A stretch of DNA of 64,000 bases from the NCBI RefSeq assembly GCF_019966545.1, contig NZ_JAIMIC010000003.1, positions 124,001 to 188,000 on the forward strand, read 5' to 3'. Below the pieces are notes generated by a model that searched no databases, was not told where the DNA came from, and saw only the letters and a program-made list of their open reading frames with translations. Origin of the DNA: Heliomarina baculiformis (GTDB lineage Bacteria; Pseudomonadota; Alphaproteobacteria; Rhodobacterales; Rhodobacteraceae). Positions within the stretch are counted from its first letter, which is position 1. Each line of letters starts with the position of its first letter. Made by a program: the position numbers and the translations under genes. Of the stretch, positions 27,723 to 35,445 are shown one piece after another.

Positions 27723-28888
27723 TGCTTGATGTTCTTTGTGTCATGGACCCAAGGTTTGCGGGCGGCACCGCATCGGCCGTGGCAACGGATATCGGTGCAA
27801 TGCTTAATGCCGGGCTGTCGGTCGGCCTGTGCGAAGTTCAAAGCCCCTATCTCGCCAAGGACCCGGGCCCGCGCAGCAAGGTGATGGAAAAACTGGTTCA
27901 GGACCGGCGCCTGCACGTCTTTCCGGCGTGTTCACAGCAGGAAATTGAGGCGAATACTGTCTTTCTGCATCATCCGATGACGTTTTTTTACGGGCTTGAA
28001 ACCAAGGTTCGCATCAAATCGGACCGCGCGTTTCTCGTGGCGCACCATATGCCGTTCCGGGGTGACGGATCGCTGCAATATGAACCGGTAACAACGTCAC
28101 ATCGTGTACAGCGTGACACCGGCCTAGCCCCGGTTTGGCTACCGGTCTCCGGCCTGTGCCGAAAGCATCTTCAGTCTTTCCATCCTTTGATACGACTGTC
28201 GCCGGCGGACTGGCCGAACCTTTTCGACGTCACCGAGTGGGGGTCGGAACGTGAAATTTTTGACAGCAAAACCGTCACGATCGGTCGTCACGGACGGGCG
28301 GATCCATTGAAATGGCCGAACAGCGCCTCGAAGATCCGCGCGAGCCTGCCCGTCCTGCAGGACACTCAGATCGCCGTGATGGGATGCCCCAAGGATAGAT
28401 TGCTTGCCATGGGCGTCGAGCTTTCCGACTGGACGCTCCTCGATTTCGATCAGGAACCGGTGCCAGCGTTCCTCAACCGTCTCGATGTTTTTGTCTATCA
28501 TTTCCACCCGGACTGGAGCGAAACCTTTGGCAGGACAGTTGCCGAAGCCATGCTGTCCGGGTGTGTCTGCGTTCTGGATCCTCGTATCAAGGCCACTTTT
28601 GGTGATCTGGCCATCTATTGTGAGCCAGAGGAAACGGCCGCTGTCATCGAAAAACTGCGGCGCAATCCGCAAGAGGCGCGGGCGCTCGCCAGACGTGCCC
28701 GCGACGCCGTCGCGAAACGCCATGACATTCGTTCGATCATGGATCGTCTGGCCGCTTTGACCTCCGGCAGAGGCGAGATAGCCCCTGCCTGCCCGGCCTT
28801 TGCCTCACCTGTGACTGTCTTGCGAAAAACCATCGGTATGATGCGCCGTCGTGAGTACTTGCGGTCGGATCTTGGAGTAGGGCGGTGA
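27719..28888 (+). CDS. GT4-like glycosyltransferase
   Basis: A 389-residue GT-B protein. The N-terminal half has VMDPRFAGGTASAVATDIG. The C-terminal half has TVTIGRHGRADPLKWPNS and the donor-binding SETFGRTVAEAMLSGCVCV, where Glu of the E-x7-E motif is kept. ATGA overlap with the acyltransferase gene shows one operon. It would add a sugar to the growing repeat unit in the cytoplasm. Sugar specificity cannot be told. Confidence 0.82.
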   Translation: MMLDVLCVMDPRFAGGTASAVATDIGAMLNAGLSVGLCEVQSPYLAKDPGPRSKVMEKLVQDRRLHVFPACSQQEIEANTVFLHHPMTFFYGLETKVRIKSDRAFLVAHHMPFRGDGSLQYEPVTTSHRVQRDTGLAPVWLPVSGLCRKHLQSFHPLIRLSPADWPNLFDVTEWGSEREIFDSKTVTIGRHGRADPLKWPNSASKIRASLPVLQDTQIAVMGCPKDRLLAMGVELSDWTLLDFDQEPVPAFLNRLDVFVYHFHPDWSETFGRTVAEAMLSGCVCVLDPRIKATFGDLAIYCEPEETAAVIEKLRRNPQEARALARRARDAVAKRHDIRSIMDRLAALTSGRGEIAPACPAFASPVTVLRKTIGMMRRREYLRSDLGVGR

Positions 28889-28961
28889 GGGCTGAAGTGG
28901 ACGATCTTTGCAAAACGCCTGGGCGCGTTGATTTCTGGTACTTCCGGAGTCTAGAGCGGTC

Positions 28962-29888
28962 ATGAAACACGTCATTCGATCTGCGCTGATATCTTCCAGC
29001 TTCAAAATGCGCGGTTTCAGACCGGAAGACGCCATCGTGCTGTCCTGCGATCCGCGTAGCGGTTCGACATGGTTAAGCGAGTTGCTCGTCTCGGCCACGC
29101 CAAGTGCCGTGATCTGGGAGCCGTTCCACCTCGACAAGGTGCCCCGTGCAAGAGAGGTCGGATTTTCGTGGCGTCAGTATATCCCGGCGGATGCAGACTG
29201 GCCCGAGGCCGAGCGGTTCATCCGCGATGTGCTTACGGGGCAGGTGATCAATGAATGGACGGGCTGGGCCAACCCCGTCCGCGAGTTCATTTCTGCGCAG
29301 CAGTTGATCGTCAAATGCTGCCGCGCGAATGCGTTCCTGCCGTGGATGGTGCGAAAGATACAATTTCGCCGCCGGCCAATTCATTTTCTTCGCCATCCCT
29401 TCGCAATTGCGGCTTCGCAAATAAAGATGGGGAACTTTGGGACTGAGAAGATGTTGGAGACATTGAATTCGGACAGGTATTCTCGGGAACTCACCGAAAG
29501 TACGAATTATATAAAAGGGCTGGAAAACGACGAAGAGCGTATTGTCGCGATGTGGTGCAGAACGCAAAAGCCTTGTCTCGACGATCCCGACTATGACGCA
29601 AACTATGTGCGAATGCATTATGAGACTTTATCGCTGGACCCTGCCACGGAAGTTGCGCGGCTGTTTGGTTCATGGGGCGAAACCGTTCCTGGCATCGCCA
29701 AAGAACAGGTTCAGAAAGCCAGCCGCATGACGCAGGGCGAAAGCCTCAGCCACAGTCCGGAGCGTCAGGTTCGTAAGTGGCAGGAAGTTTTCACTGACAA
29801 GCAGGTTCAACGCATGTCACGAATCATTTCGGACTTCGGGATAACTATTTATGATGAGCATCCAATGCCGCATGCGCAAAAAAAGTGA
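28962..29888 (+). CDS. Sulfotransferase domain protein
   Basis: 308 residues. The PAPS-binding loop is LSCDPRSGSTWLSELL (about residue 27), the 3'-phosphate strand is IHFLRHPFAIAASQ (about 140), and there is a C-terminal NYVRMHYETLSLDP typical of sulfotransferase family 1. It is unlike the enzyme at 5712 in sequence, so a different acceptor or position is likely. It begins 73 bp after the GT4 gene in the same direction. A 227-bp AT-rich gap follows before the ExoY-like gene; it contains no gene and probably a promoter. Confidence 0.8.
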   Translation: MKHVIRSALISSSFKMRGFRPEDAIVLSCDPRSGSTWLSELLVSATPSAVIWEPFHLDKVPRAREVGFSWRQYIPADADWPEAERFIRDVLTGQVINEWTGWANPVREFISAQQLIVKCCRANAFLPWMVRKIQFRRRPIHFLRHPFAIAASQIKMGNFGTEKMLETLNSDRYSRELTESTNYIKGLENDEERIVAMWCRTQKPCLDDPDYDANYVRMHYETLSLDPATEVARLFGSWGETVPGIAKEQVQKASRMTQGESLSHSPERQVRKWQEVFTDKQVQRMSRIISDFGITIYDEHPMPHAQKK

Positions 29889-30115
29889 TCGATCCGCTGT
29901 TTATCCAGCGCTATTATTACTGACATTCCCTTAAAATATGGAAATGTGGCAAAATTTGGCTTGGTCGGAGGTATGTGCTGGCGTAAGTTAATAAAGGATT
30001 AAGAGATTCTAGAAGGCGTCTGTATTTCAGGACGCACCGTCGTTAATGAATATGTTACCTACCGTGTGCGGGAGGTGACAAGCTGATTTTTTATAATGTT
30101 GTTGGGGGTATTGCA

Positions 30116-30814
30116 ATGAAGGACGAGTTCGCACGCGTGCCAGATGGAGAGTATTTCTTCTCCGAAGCTTCCCAGGATTTTAGCAATTGGACCACCGGCG
30201 CATTTCACAAGCGTCTTTTTGATTTGCTTTTTTCTATTTCCATGATGGTTGCTTTTGCACCTTTATTTTTCACCATCGTTATCTTGCTGAAGTTCATGGA
30301 CAACGGGCCGGTCATTTTTGCGCATAAACGAATTGGCAAGAACGGGCGCGAGTTCAAGTGCTACAAATTCCGTACCATGATAATGGATGCGGACAATGTT
30401 CTTGAGGCCGTCCTCAAGGACTCCCCGGAAATGCGCCTTGAATGGCTGGCCACGCGCAAATTGAAAGATGACCCGCGAATTGTCCCCGGCATTGGACACA
30501 TTCTGCGCTCGAGCAGCCTTGATGAGCTGCCGCAGATTTTCAATGTGATGTTCGGAGACATGAGCGTGGTCGGACCCAGACCCATCGTGAAGGACGAGCT
30601 GAAGTACTATGGCGCTCAGCGCGTCGCTTATCTGTCTGTGCGTCCGGGGCTGACGGGGCCTTGGCAAGCGGGAGCGCGATCAGACACTTCGTATGACGAA
30701 CGTGTCGCTCTGGATCTTGACTATATCCGCACCGGTTCGCTTCGGCGGGATCTGTCGATAGTCGCGAAAACAGTCTGGAAACTTCTGAGCTTTAACCAGC
30801 GTGGCGCTTACTGA
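30116..30814 (+). CDS. Undecaprenyl-phosphate sugar phosphotransferase (ExoY-like initiating enzyme)
   Basis: A 232-residue bacterial sugar transferase. It has one N-terminal hydrophobic hairpin (about 35-60), then the catalytic cytosolic domain with HKRIGKNGREFKCYKFRTM, the Asp-Glu pair in SSLDELPQIFNV, GDMSVVGPRP and VRPGLTGPWQ. It transfers a hexose-1-phosphate from UDP-sugar to undecaprenyl phosphate, the first step of repeat-unit assembly. Length and motifs agree with ExoY/PssY-type monotopic enzymes rather than long WbaP forms. The ATG follows GGGGGT. Its last codons overlap convergently with a small gene on the - strand. Confidence 0.9.
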   Translation: MKDEFARVPDGEYFFSEASQDFSNWTTGAFHKRLFDLLFSISMMVAFAPLFFTIVILLKFMDNGPVIFAHKRIGKNGREFKCYKFRTMIMDADNVLEAVLKDSPEMRLEWLATRKLKDDPRIVPGIGHILRSSSLDELPQIFNVMFGDMSVVGPRPIVKDELKYYGAQRVAYLSVRPGLTGPWQAGARSDTSYDERVALDLDYIRTGSLRRDLSIVAKTVWKLLSFNQRGAY

Positions 30815-31025
30815 CGGTCTCGGCAGCATTTTCGTCGAGGTCGTCTTCGCCTTGTTGCGTTTTGAATTTTCTACGGAGTACCGCGTCGACCAAAACAACC
30901 GGTCCGGATGCAATCCAGCCCGCAAGGGTCCACAGAATGACGTTATCGGACCCCATGGAGTAGGCCGTGACTCCCGCCACCGCTACAAACAAAAGTACTA
31001 TCACAAATGGGCGTAAAATCCACAT
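30792..31025 (-). CDS. Small two-helix membrane protein, unknown function
   Basis: A 77-residue protein from ATG (a TTG at 31070 would give 92). It has two hydrophobic segments (RPFVIVLLFVAVAGVTAY and VILWTLAGWIASGPVVLVDA) and a charged C-terminal tail. I do not recognise the family. It overlaps the last 23 bp of the ExoY-like gene on the opposite strand and is divergent from the flippase gene. Clean membrane topology suggests a real gene, but codon evidence is limited. Confidence 0.5.
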   Translation of the reverse strand: MWILRPFVIVLLFVAVAGVTAYSMGSDNVILWTLAGWIASGPVVLVDAVLRRKFKTQQGEDDLDENAAETVSKRHAG

Positions 31026-31155
31026 TGTTCGTATCTGCCCGTCGGCCTCCCGGAGATCAACGTAGCGCAAGCACCATGTCGTCTGCTGTTGTCATGTTGG
31101 GCGATAAGATAGGCGCGAAACTGCACATTTCCACCGGGGAAGGCGGAAATCTGCC

Positions 31156-32655
31156 ATGAGATCCGTTCGGGTGTGGTATTCCAACCGCAAATCAAAGGCG
31201 TCCAGGGACGAGACTTCGGGCTTTTTCGCGAGCACCCGTTTTCTTGTGGCGGCGCGCGGTGCTTCTGTCTTCCTACAATTCCTGAGCCTGCCCATCCTTG
31301 CCCGGCTTCTGAGCTTCGATGATTTCGCCATCATGGCGCTGGGAATGGTGGTTGTGGTTTTTGCAAATATCGTCAGCGATGCGGGTATTGGCAGGTCGCT
31401 CGTCCGGGTCGGCAAGATCGATCCGGATGAATGGAGCACCGTTTTCTGGTTTCTTACATTCGTTGGGGTGCTAATTTCCGGCTGCCTCGCTGTTGTCGCG
31501 CCGCTCTACGCGGGTTTCATGGATGAACCACGGCTTACCGGTGTGATCGTCTGCCTGGCAATGCTGCCGTTCCTGCAAGCCCTGACATCTGTGCCGCAGG
31601 CTTCGATCGAATGGGGCAACCGCTTTGGTCTCATATCCATCCTCATCGTGCTTTCCGGGCTGGTCAGCGCGATTGTTGCGGTCGTCATGGCATTCATGGG
31701 GGCCGGGTACTGGGCGCTGGTGGCGCAACAGGTCACCTTGCTTGGTACAAAGGCCATCGGAAGTTGGTACCTGTCGGGCTTTGTACCCCGAATGGTGTTC
31801 AGGACTTCGCTTCTTAAGCCTCATGTCCGGTTCGGCCGTGATACGCTGCTTTTCTCGTTCGTGATGACGTTGGACAAACAAATCCCCGTAGTCGCCTTTG
31901 GGCAGATGTTCGGCAATACGGCCGTGTCGCTTTGGGCGATGACCGAAAGGGTGGCGCGGTTGCCACGGCTGGCCATCGCCGGCCCCTTGTCGCAGGTTGC
32001 CATGGTTCTGATGTCAAGACAGTACCACAATGGCGCAGGCGACACGGATGTCGGACGATCCTATATCGCGTCGACCCGGCTGCTCGCGACCTTGATTATA
32101 CCGCCCTTTGCGATATTGGCCGCCGCCGGTCTTCCGGTTTTTGTCGTGCTCCTGTCCAAAGACTGGGCGCCGGTTTCTGTTATTTTCGGACTGGCGGTTC
32201 CTGCTCTGATTGTCGAAGCGCTGATCGCACCTGGAGGGCGGGTCTTTATGGTAATGAACCAGACCGGCATGCGGTTTCGCATGTCTGTCGAGCGGTTCGC
32301 TATCGGGACCGTGCTGTTCTTTGTCGCGCTCCCATTTGGTCTTGAGGCGGCGATTATCGTCAGAAGCCTTTTCGCAGTTGCCTATCTCCTCCGCTACTGG
32401 ACTTTCATCAACCGCTGCGTCCCTGTCCGCCTGATGCAGGAAGTGCGTACGCTGATCATCCCGACCCTGGTCGGTGTTGGTGTTTGCTTTGTACACCTCA
32501 TCTGGATCGTTCAGGAAATTCAAAATCAGGTTCTGTTGGCCGCGATTGTCATCGCCGAAATGCTCGTCGCTGTGCTGATCACGGCGGCGCTGACCAGTCG
32601 GGCGCTGAAATTCGATGTTGCCTGGCTGCAGCGCCCGGTGCCGACTGTCGCCTGA
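31156..32655 (+). CDS. Wzx-type polysaccharide flippase (MOP superfamily)
   Basis: A 499-residue membrane protein with about 12-14 hydrophobic segments. It starts with the family pattern TRFLVAARGASVFLQFLSLPILARLLSF shortened here as ARGASVFLQF and LPILARLLSF, and continues MALGMVVVVFANIVSDAG and GNTAVSLWAM. Wzx proteins move undecaprenyl-diphosphate-linked repeat units across the inner membrane. With the Wzy-like polymerase at 13417 and ExoF/ExoP it completes a Wzx/Wzy-dependent pathway. The next gene starts 4 bp after its stop. Confidence 0.85.
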   Translation: MRSVRVWYSNRKSKASRDETSGFFASTRFLVAARGASVFLQFLSLPILARLLSFDDFAIMALGMVVVVFANIVSDAGIGRSLVRVGKIDPDEWSTVFWFLTFVGVLISGCLAVVAPLYAGFMDEPRLTGVIVCLAMLPFLQALTSVPQASIEWGNRFGLISILIVLSGLVSAIVAVVMAFMGAGYWALVAQQVTLLGTKAIGSWYLSGFVPRMVFRTSLLKPHVRFGRDTLLFSFVMTLDKQIPVVAFGQMFGNTAVSLWAMTERVARLPRLAIAGPLSQVAMVLMSRQYHNGAGDTDVGRSYIASTRLLATLIIPPFAILAAAGLPVFVVLLSKDWAPVSVIFGLAVPALIVEALIAPGGRVFMVMNQTGMRFRMSVERFAIGTVLFFVALPFGLEAAIIVRSLFAVAYLLRYWTFINRCVPVRLMQEVRTLIIPTLVGVGVCFVHLIWIVQEIQNQVLLAAIVIAEMLVAVLITAALTSRALKFDVAWLQRPVPTVA

Positions 32656-32659
32656 AAAC

Positions 32660-33349
32660 ATGATCGTATCGCATGAGCATAAGCTGATTTTCATCAAGAC
32701 ACTCAAGACAGCGGGCACCAGTGTCGAAGCGATGCTGGCCAAGTCATGTGGCCCCAACGCCATCGTGACACCGATCTTTCCCGAAGTGCAGGGACATCAG
32801 CCTCGGAACTTTCGCGGATGGTTCCCGCCATGGCGCGAAGTTCGTTCGCGCGAAGATCTTCGGAAGAACCTTGTCGAATTTCGCCGCCGTGAGAAATTCT
32901 ACAATCACATCCCCGCCCGGTTTGCCCGGGCTCGCCTGCCAAGGGAAATCTGGGACAGCTATCTGAAAATCTGTGTCGAGAGAAACCCGTGGGACAAGAC
33001 GCTTTCGCATTTCCAGATGTTCAGGCATGCGGACTGGCATCAGCGCTATGACCCGACGCTGACACTGGACAAATACCTCGAACGCGGAATTTTCTGCCAC
33101 AACGCCCGGTTCTATTGCGACGCCCAAGGTAAGGTGATTGTCGATCGCGTCTTGCGGTACGACCAACTGGAAGCTGATCTTAGCGCCTTGTACGATGAAC
33201 TCGGGATGAAATACGAAGGACTACCCAACGCAAAGGCAGGCATCCGCACCGACAAGCGGTCCTACCGGGAAGTCTTCAGCGACGCTCAGCGCGAAAGAAT
33301 TCAAAAGGAATTTTCGCACGAAATTGCTCTGTTCAATTGGAAGTTCTGA
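32660..33349 (+). CDS. Sulfotransferase family protein
   Basis: 229 residues, a short sulfotransferase. It begins at once with strand and PAPS loop FIKTLKTAGTSVEAML (residues 10-25) and has the 3'-phosphate motif ICVERNPWDKTLSHFQM (about 107). I chose ATG 32660 because the conserved strand starts at residue 8 and the preceding stop is only 4 bp away. It sits between the flippase and a glycanase gene, so it belongs to the polysaccharide operon. It is the third of four sulfotransferases in the locus. Confidence 0.75.
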   Translation: MIVSHEHKLIFIKTLKTAGTSVEAMLAKSCGPNAIVTPIFPEVQGHQPRNFRGWFPPWREVRSREDLRKNLVEFRRREKFYNHIPARFARARLPREIWDSYLKICVERNPWDKTLSHFQMFRHADWHQRYDPTLTLDKYLERGIFCHNARFYCDAQGKVIVDRVLRYDQLEADLSALYDELGMKYEGLPNAKAGIRTDKRSYREVFSDAQRERIQKEFSHEIALFNWKF

Positions 33350-33352
33350 CCA

Positions 33353-34219
33353 ATGACGTTCCAAGTACCCTTCTACCGTGCGCTTGTATTGACCACAGCG
33401 ATTGTCGCGACCGCCCAGATGACATCTGCGCAGAAACGCATGGGAGAGCCTTTCCTTAGCGTGTTTCCTGTGGTCGGCCTGAATGATGATTGGTGGGTCG
33501 CCGAATACGACCATCCTGCGGATCTTTTCCAGACGGGCTGGCGCAAAGAAGGAACTGTTGTTGGGCCGGAGGGCGTCAAGCTTCAACTGAAGCCCACGGC
33601 CGATGAAAACATCGTCAGCCGGGAGGAGATGGACGCGGATGACGGGACGCTTCTGACGGCGGGCAAGACCTTTAAACCCTATGTCAGCGGCCAGATGCAG
33701 CGGCGCGGGTGGTTTGGATACGGCAGGTACGAGGTCGTCATGCGGGCAGGCGCGGGGTACGGGATGATTTCGTCATTCTACGTCTATACCGGCCCCTACT
33801 TTGGCCACACGCATGAAGAAATCGATTTCGAATTTCTGGGCCGCGATACCGAAAAAGTCTTCCTGAACCGGTTTGTCGAAGGTGAACCTTTTGAGGATCT
33901 CGTCTGGGCCGACCTCGGTTTCGACGCGGCGGAGGAGGCTCACCTCTACGCGTTCGAATGGACGCCCGATGCCATCGTCTGGTATGTCGACGGTAAGGAA
34001 ATTCACCGCGCGGATGGTGCAGAGAATGTGCCGCGCCCGCCCGCGAAAATCTATTTCGATCTATGGGCTGGCGGTCCCCGTCAGGCGGATTGGTCTGGCG
34101 CGGTTTCCGAGGAACAAGATGAGAGCAATGCGCTTTACCAGTGCGTTTCCTACGCGGAACTCGGCGCCGATACGCCGCAATGCAGTGATCTGGCTGGCTG
34201 GAATGTCAGTGTGCGGTAG
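33353..34219 (+). CDS. Secreted GH16 beta-glycanase (ExoK-like)
   Basis: A 288-residue glycoside hydrolase family 16 enzyme with an N-terminal Sec signal peptide (VLTTAIVATAQMTSAQ). The catalytic motif HEEIDFEFLG (about residue 157) has the nucleophile and acid/base Glu on either side of Asp. The cleft strands GWFGYGRYEVVMRAG and YAFEWTPDAIVWYVDG are typical. ExoK of succinoglycan loci has the same EIDFEFLG motif and trims nascent polymer. It starts 4 bp after the sulfotransferase gene. It probably sets chain length or releases polymer, which implies a beta-glucan-type backbone in part of the repeat. Confidence 0.9.
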   Translation: MTFQVPFYRALVLTTAIVATAQMTSAQKRMGEPFLSVFPVVGLNDDWWVAEYDHPADLFQTGWRKEGTVVGPEGVKLQLKPTADENIVSREEMDADDGTLLTAGKTFKPYVSGQMQRRGWFGYGRYEVVMRAGAGYGMISSFYVYTGPYFGHTHEEIDFEFLGRDTEKVFLNRFVEGEPFEDLVWADLGFDAAEEAHLYAFEWTPDAIVWYVDGKEIHRADGAENVPRPPAKIYFDLWAGGPRQADWSGAVSEEQDESNALYQCVSYAELGADTPQCSDLAGWNVSVR

Positions 34220-34227
34220 CGTTCCGG

Positions 34228-35445
34228 CTATTGGCTGATCGGAGCGAGATCCATGCTGAATTCGATCATGTCTCCAGGATAGATTGCGTCATCCGGGCCC
34301 ACCTCCAGCACAACGACCTCGCCATCCTTTTCTCGGCGTACTCTCGATGTGACACCAACGCGAAGTTCGGGCGACATCGCTCCGCTGGTCGCAGCGAGTG
34401 TCATCAACATCGACTCTCGTTTTGTCGATAGTTCGATGGACCTCCGGGTCTCTTGCAACTGGTTCACGATGTCCCGTTGTCGGTTATCGGCAAGCTGCAA
34501 CTGCGCTCTTTCGGTCTCCCCGATCCTTTGGCGTGCCCGGTAGATCGCTGTGTTCAGGTCCAGCTCTTCGGCGCTTTGCGACAACAGGCTGCTTTCGATG
34601 CTGTCCAGCCGGGTCAGGGGAACAGTGCCGCGCTCGGCCAGTTGCCTGATCCGGTCGGCCTGTTCCTGCAGAAGTGCCATTTGCGTTTTATGTCCCTCTT
34701 GCTTCGCTTCAAGCCCTTCAAGCTCGGTGTGATAGAGCGCCAGCAAGGACTTGTTGGATTCCGTCTCACGTTCAAAGGATTCAGCGCGGATTTCCAGGAT
34801 CGCGCGCTCTTCGTCGAATATCCTCTCAAGAGACGCATTTCCGTCCGGGTGCGACATATCTCTCCTGAATTCGATCGAATTCAGGCCCGCAAGCTCGGCT
34901 TCAAGCCGCGCTTCTCTTGCGAGAAAGCGAGCAAGTTCGACCTGCACGCTGCGGAGCGAGGCGATGTCGCGCACCGTGTCCATGTCCGATCCGTTGCTCA
35001 GCCGCATCGTGCCGCCGGCCAGCGCAAGCGCCTTGCTTGACGTCAGACCGGGGCGCCAGATGAACTCGCCGGGACGCACCACGTCGCCGCCCACGTAGAA
35101 CGGGCGATATTGCGAGATCTGCAGCGATACCGTCGGTGGCTGGTACAGACCTGCCGTTTCCTTGAGTGACGTCGCCAATTCGGCGCTCAACTCATCCGGC
35201 GAACGATCTTCAACCGGAACGATACCCAGAACGGGAACGGAAATGGTGCCCTCCGGGGAAACCCGGTACTCTCCGTTCAAGGCCTCCATGGGCATGTAGG
35301 TCGACGCGTTTTCGTCCCAAAGCACAACCCGCAGCGACAGCACGTCCAGCGGCCCCAGAAGGTATTCTTCCGCCGTGACCGATGTTGCGGCCAGCAGGGC
35401 GAGAGCCAATGCCTTGACGGAATTTCTCAAGCCATGTCTGATCAT
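34228..35445 (-). CDS. exoF: Polysaccharide export protein, ExoF-like
   Basis: A 405-residue periplasmic protein with a Sec signal peptide (ALALALLAATSVTAEE). A polysaccharide export (Wza N-terminal) domain follows (YLLGPLDVLSLRV, about 28-120), then an SLBB-like part (FYVGGDVVRPGEFIWRPG), then a long helical coiled-coil (about 200-350, many Glu/Arg heptads) and a small C-terminal beta domain. It lacks a lipobox Cys, which fits ExoF rather than Wza. It overlaps the exoP-like gene by 4 bp. ExoF and ExoP work together in polymerisation and export. Confidence 0.82.
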   Translation of the reverse strand: MIRHGLRNSVKALALALLAATSVTAEEYLLGPLDVLSLRVVLWDENASTYMPMEALNGEYRVSPEGTISVPVLGIVPVEDRSPDELSAELATSLKETAGLYQPPTVSLQISQYRPFYVGGDVVRPGEFIWRPGLTSSKALALAGGTMRLSNGSDMDTVRDIASLRSVQVELARFLAREARLEAELAGLNSIEFRRDMSHPDGNASLERIFDEERAILEIRAESFERETESNKSLLALYHTELEGLEAKQEGHKTQMALLQEQADRIRQLAERGTVPLTRLDSIESSLLSQSAEELDLNTAIYRARQRIGETERAQLQLADNRQRDIVNQLQETRRSIELSTKRESMLMTLAATSGAMSPELRVGVTSRVRREKDGEVVVLEVGPDDAIYPGDMIEFSMDLAPISQ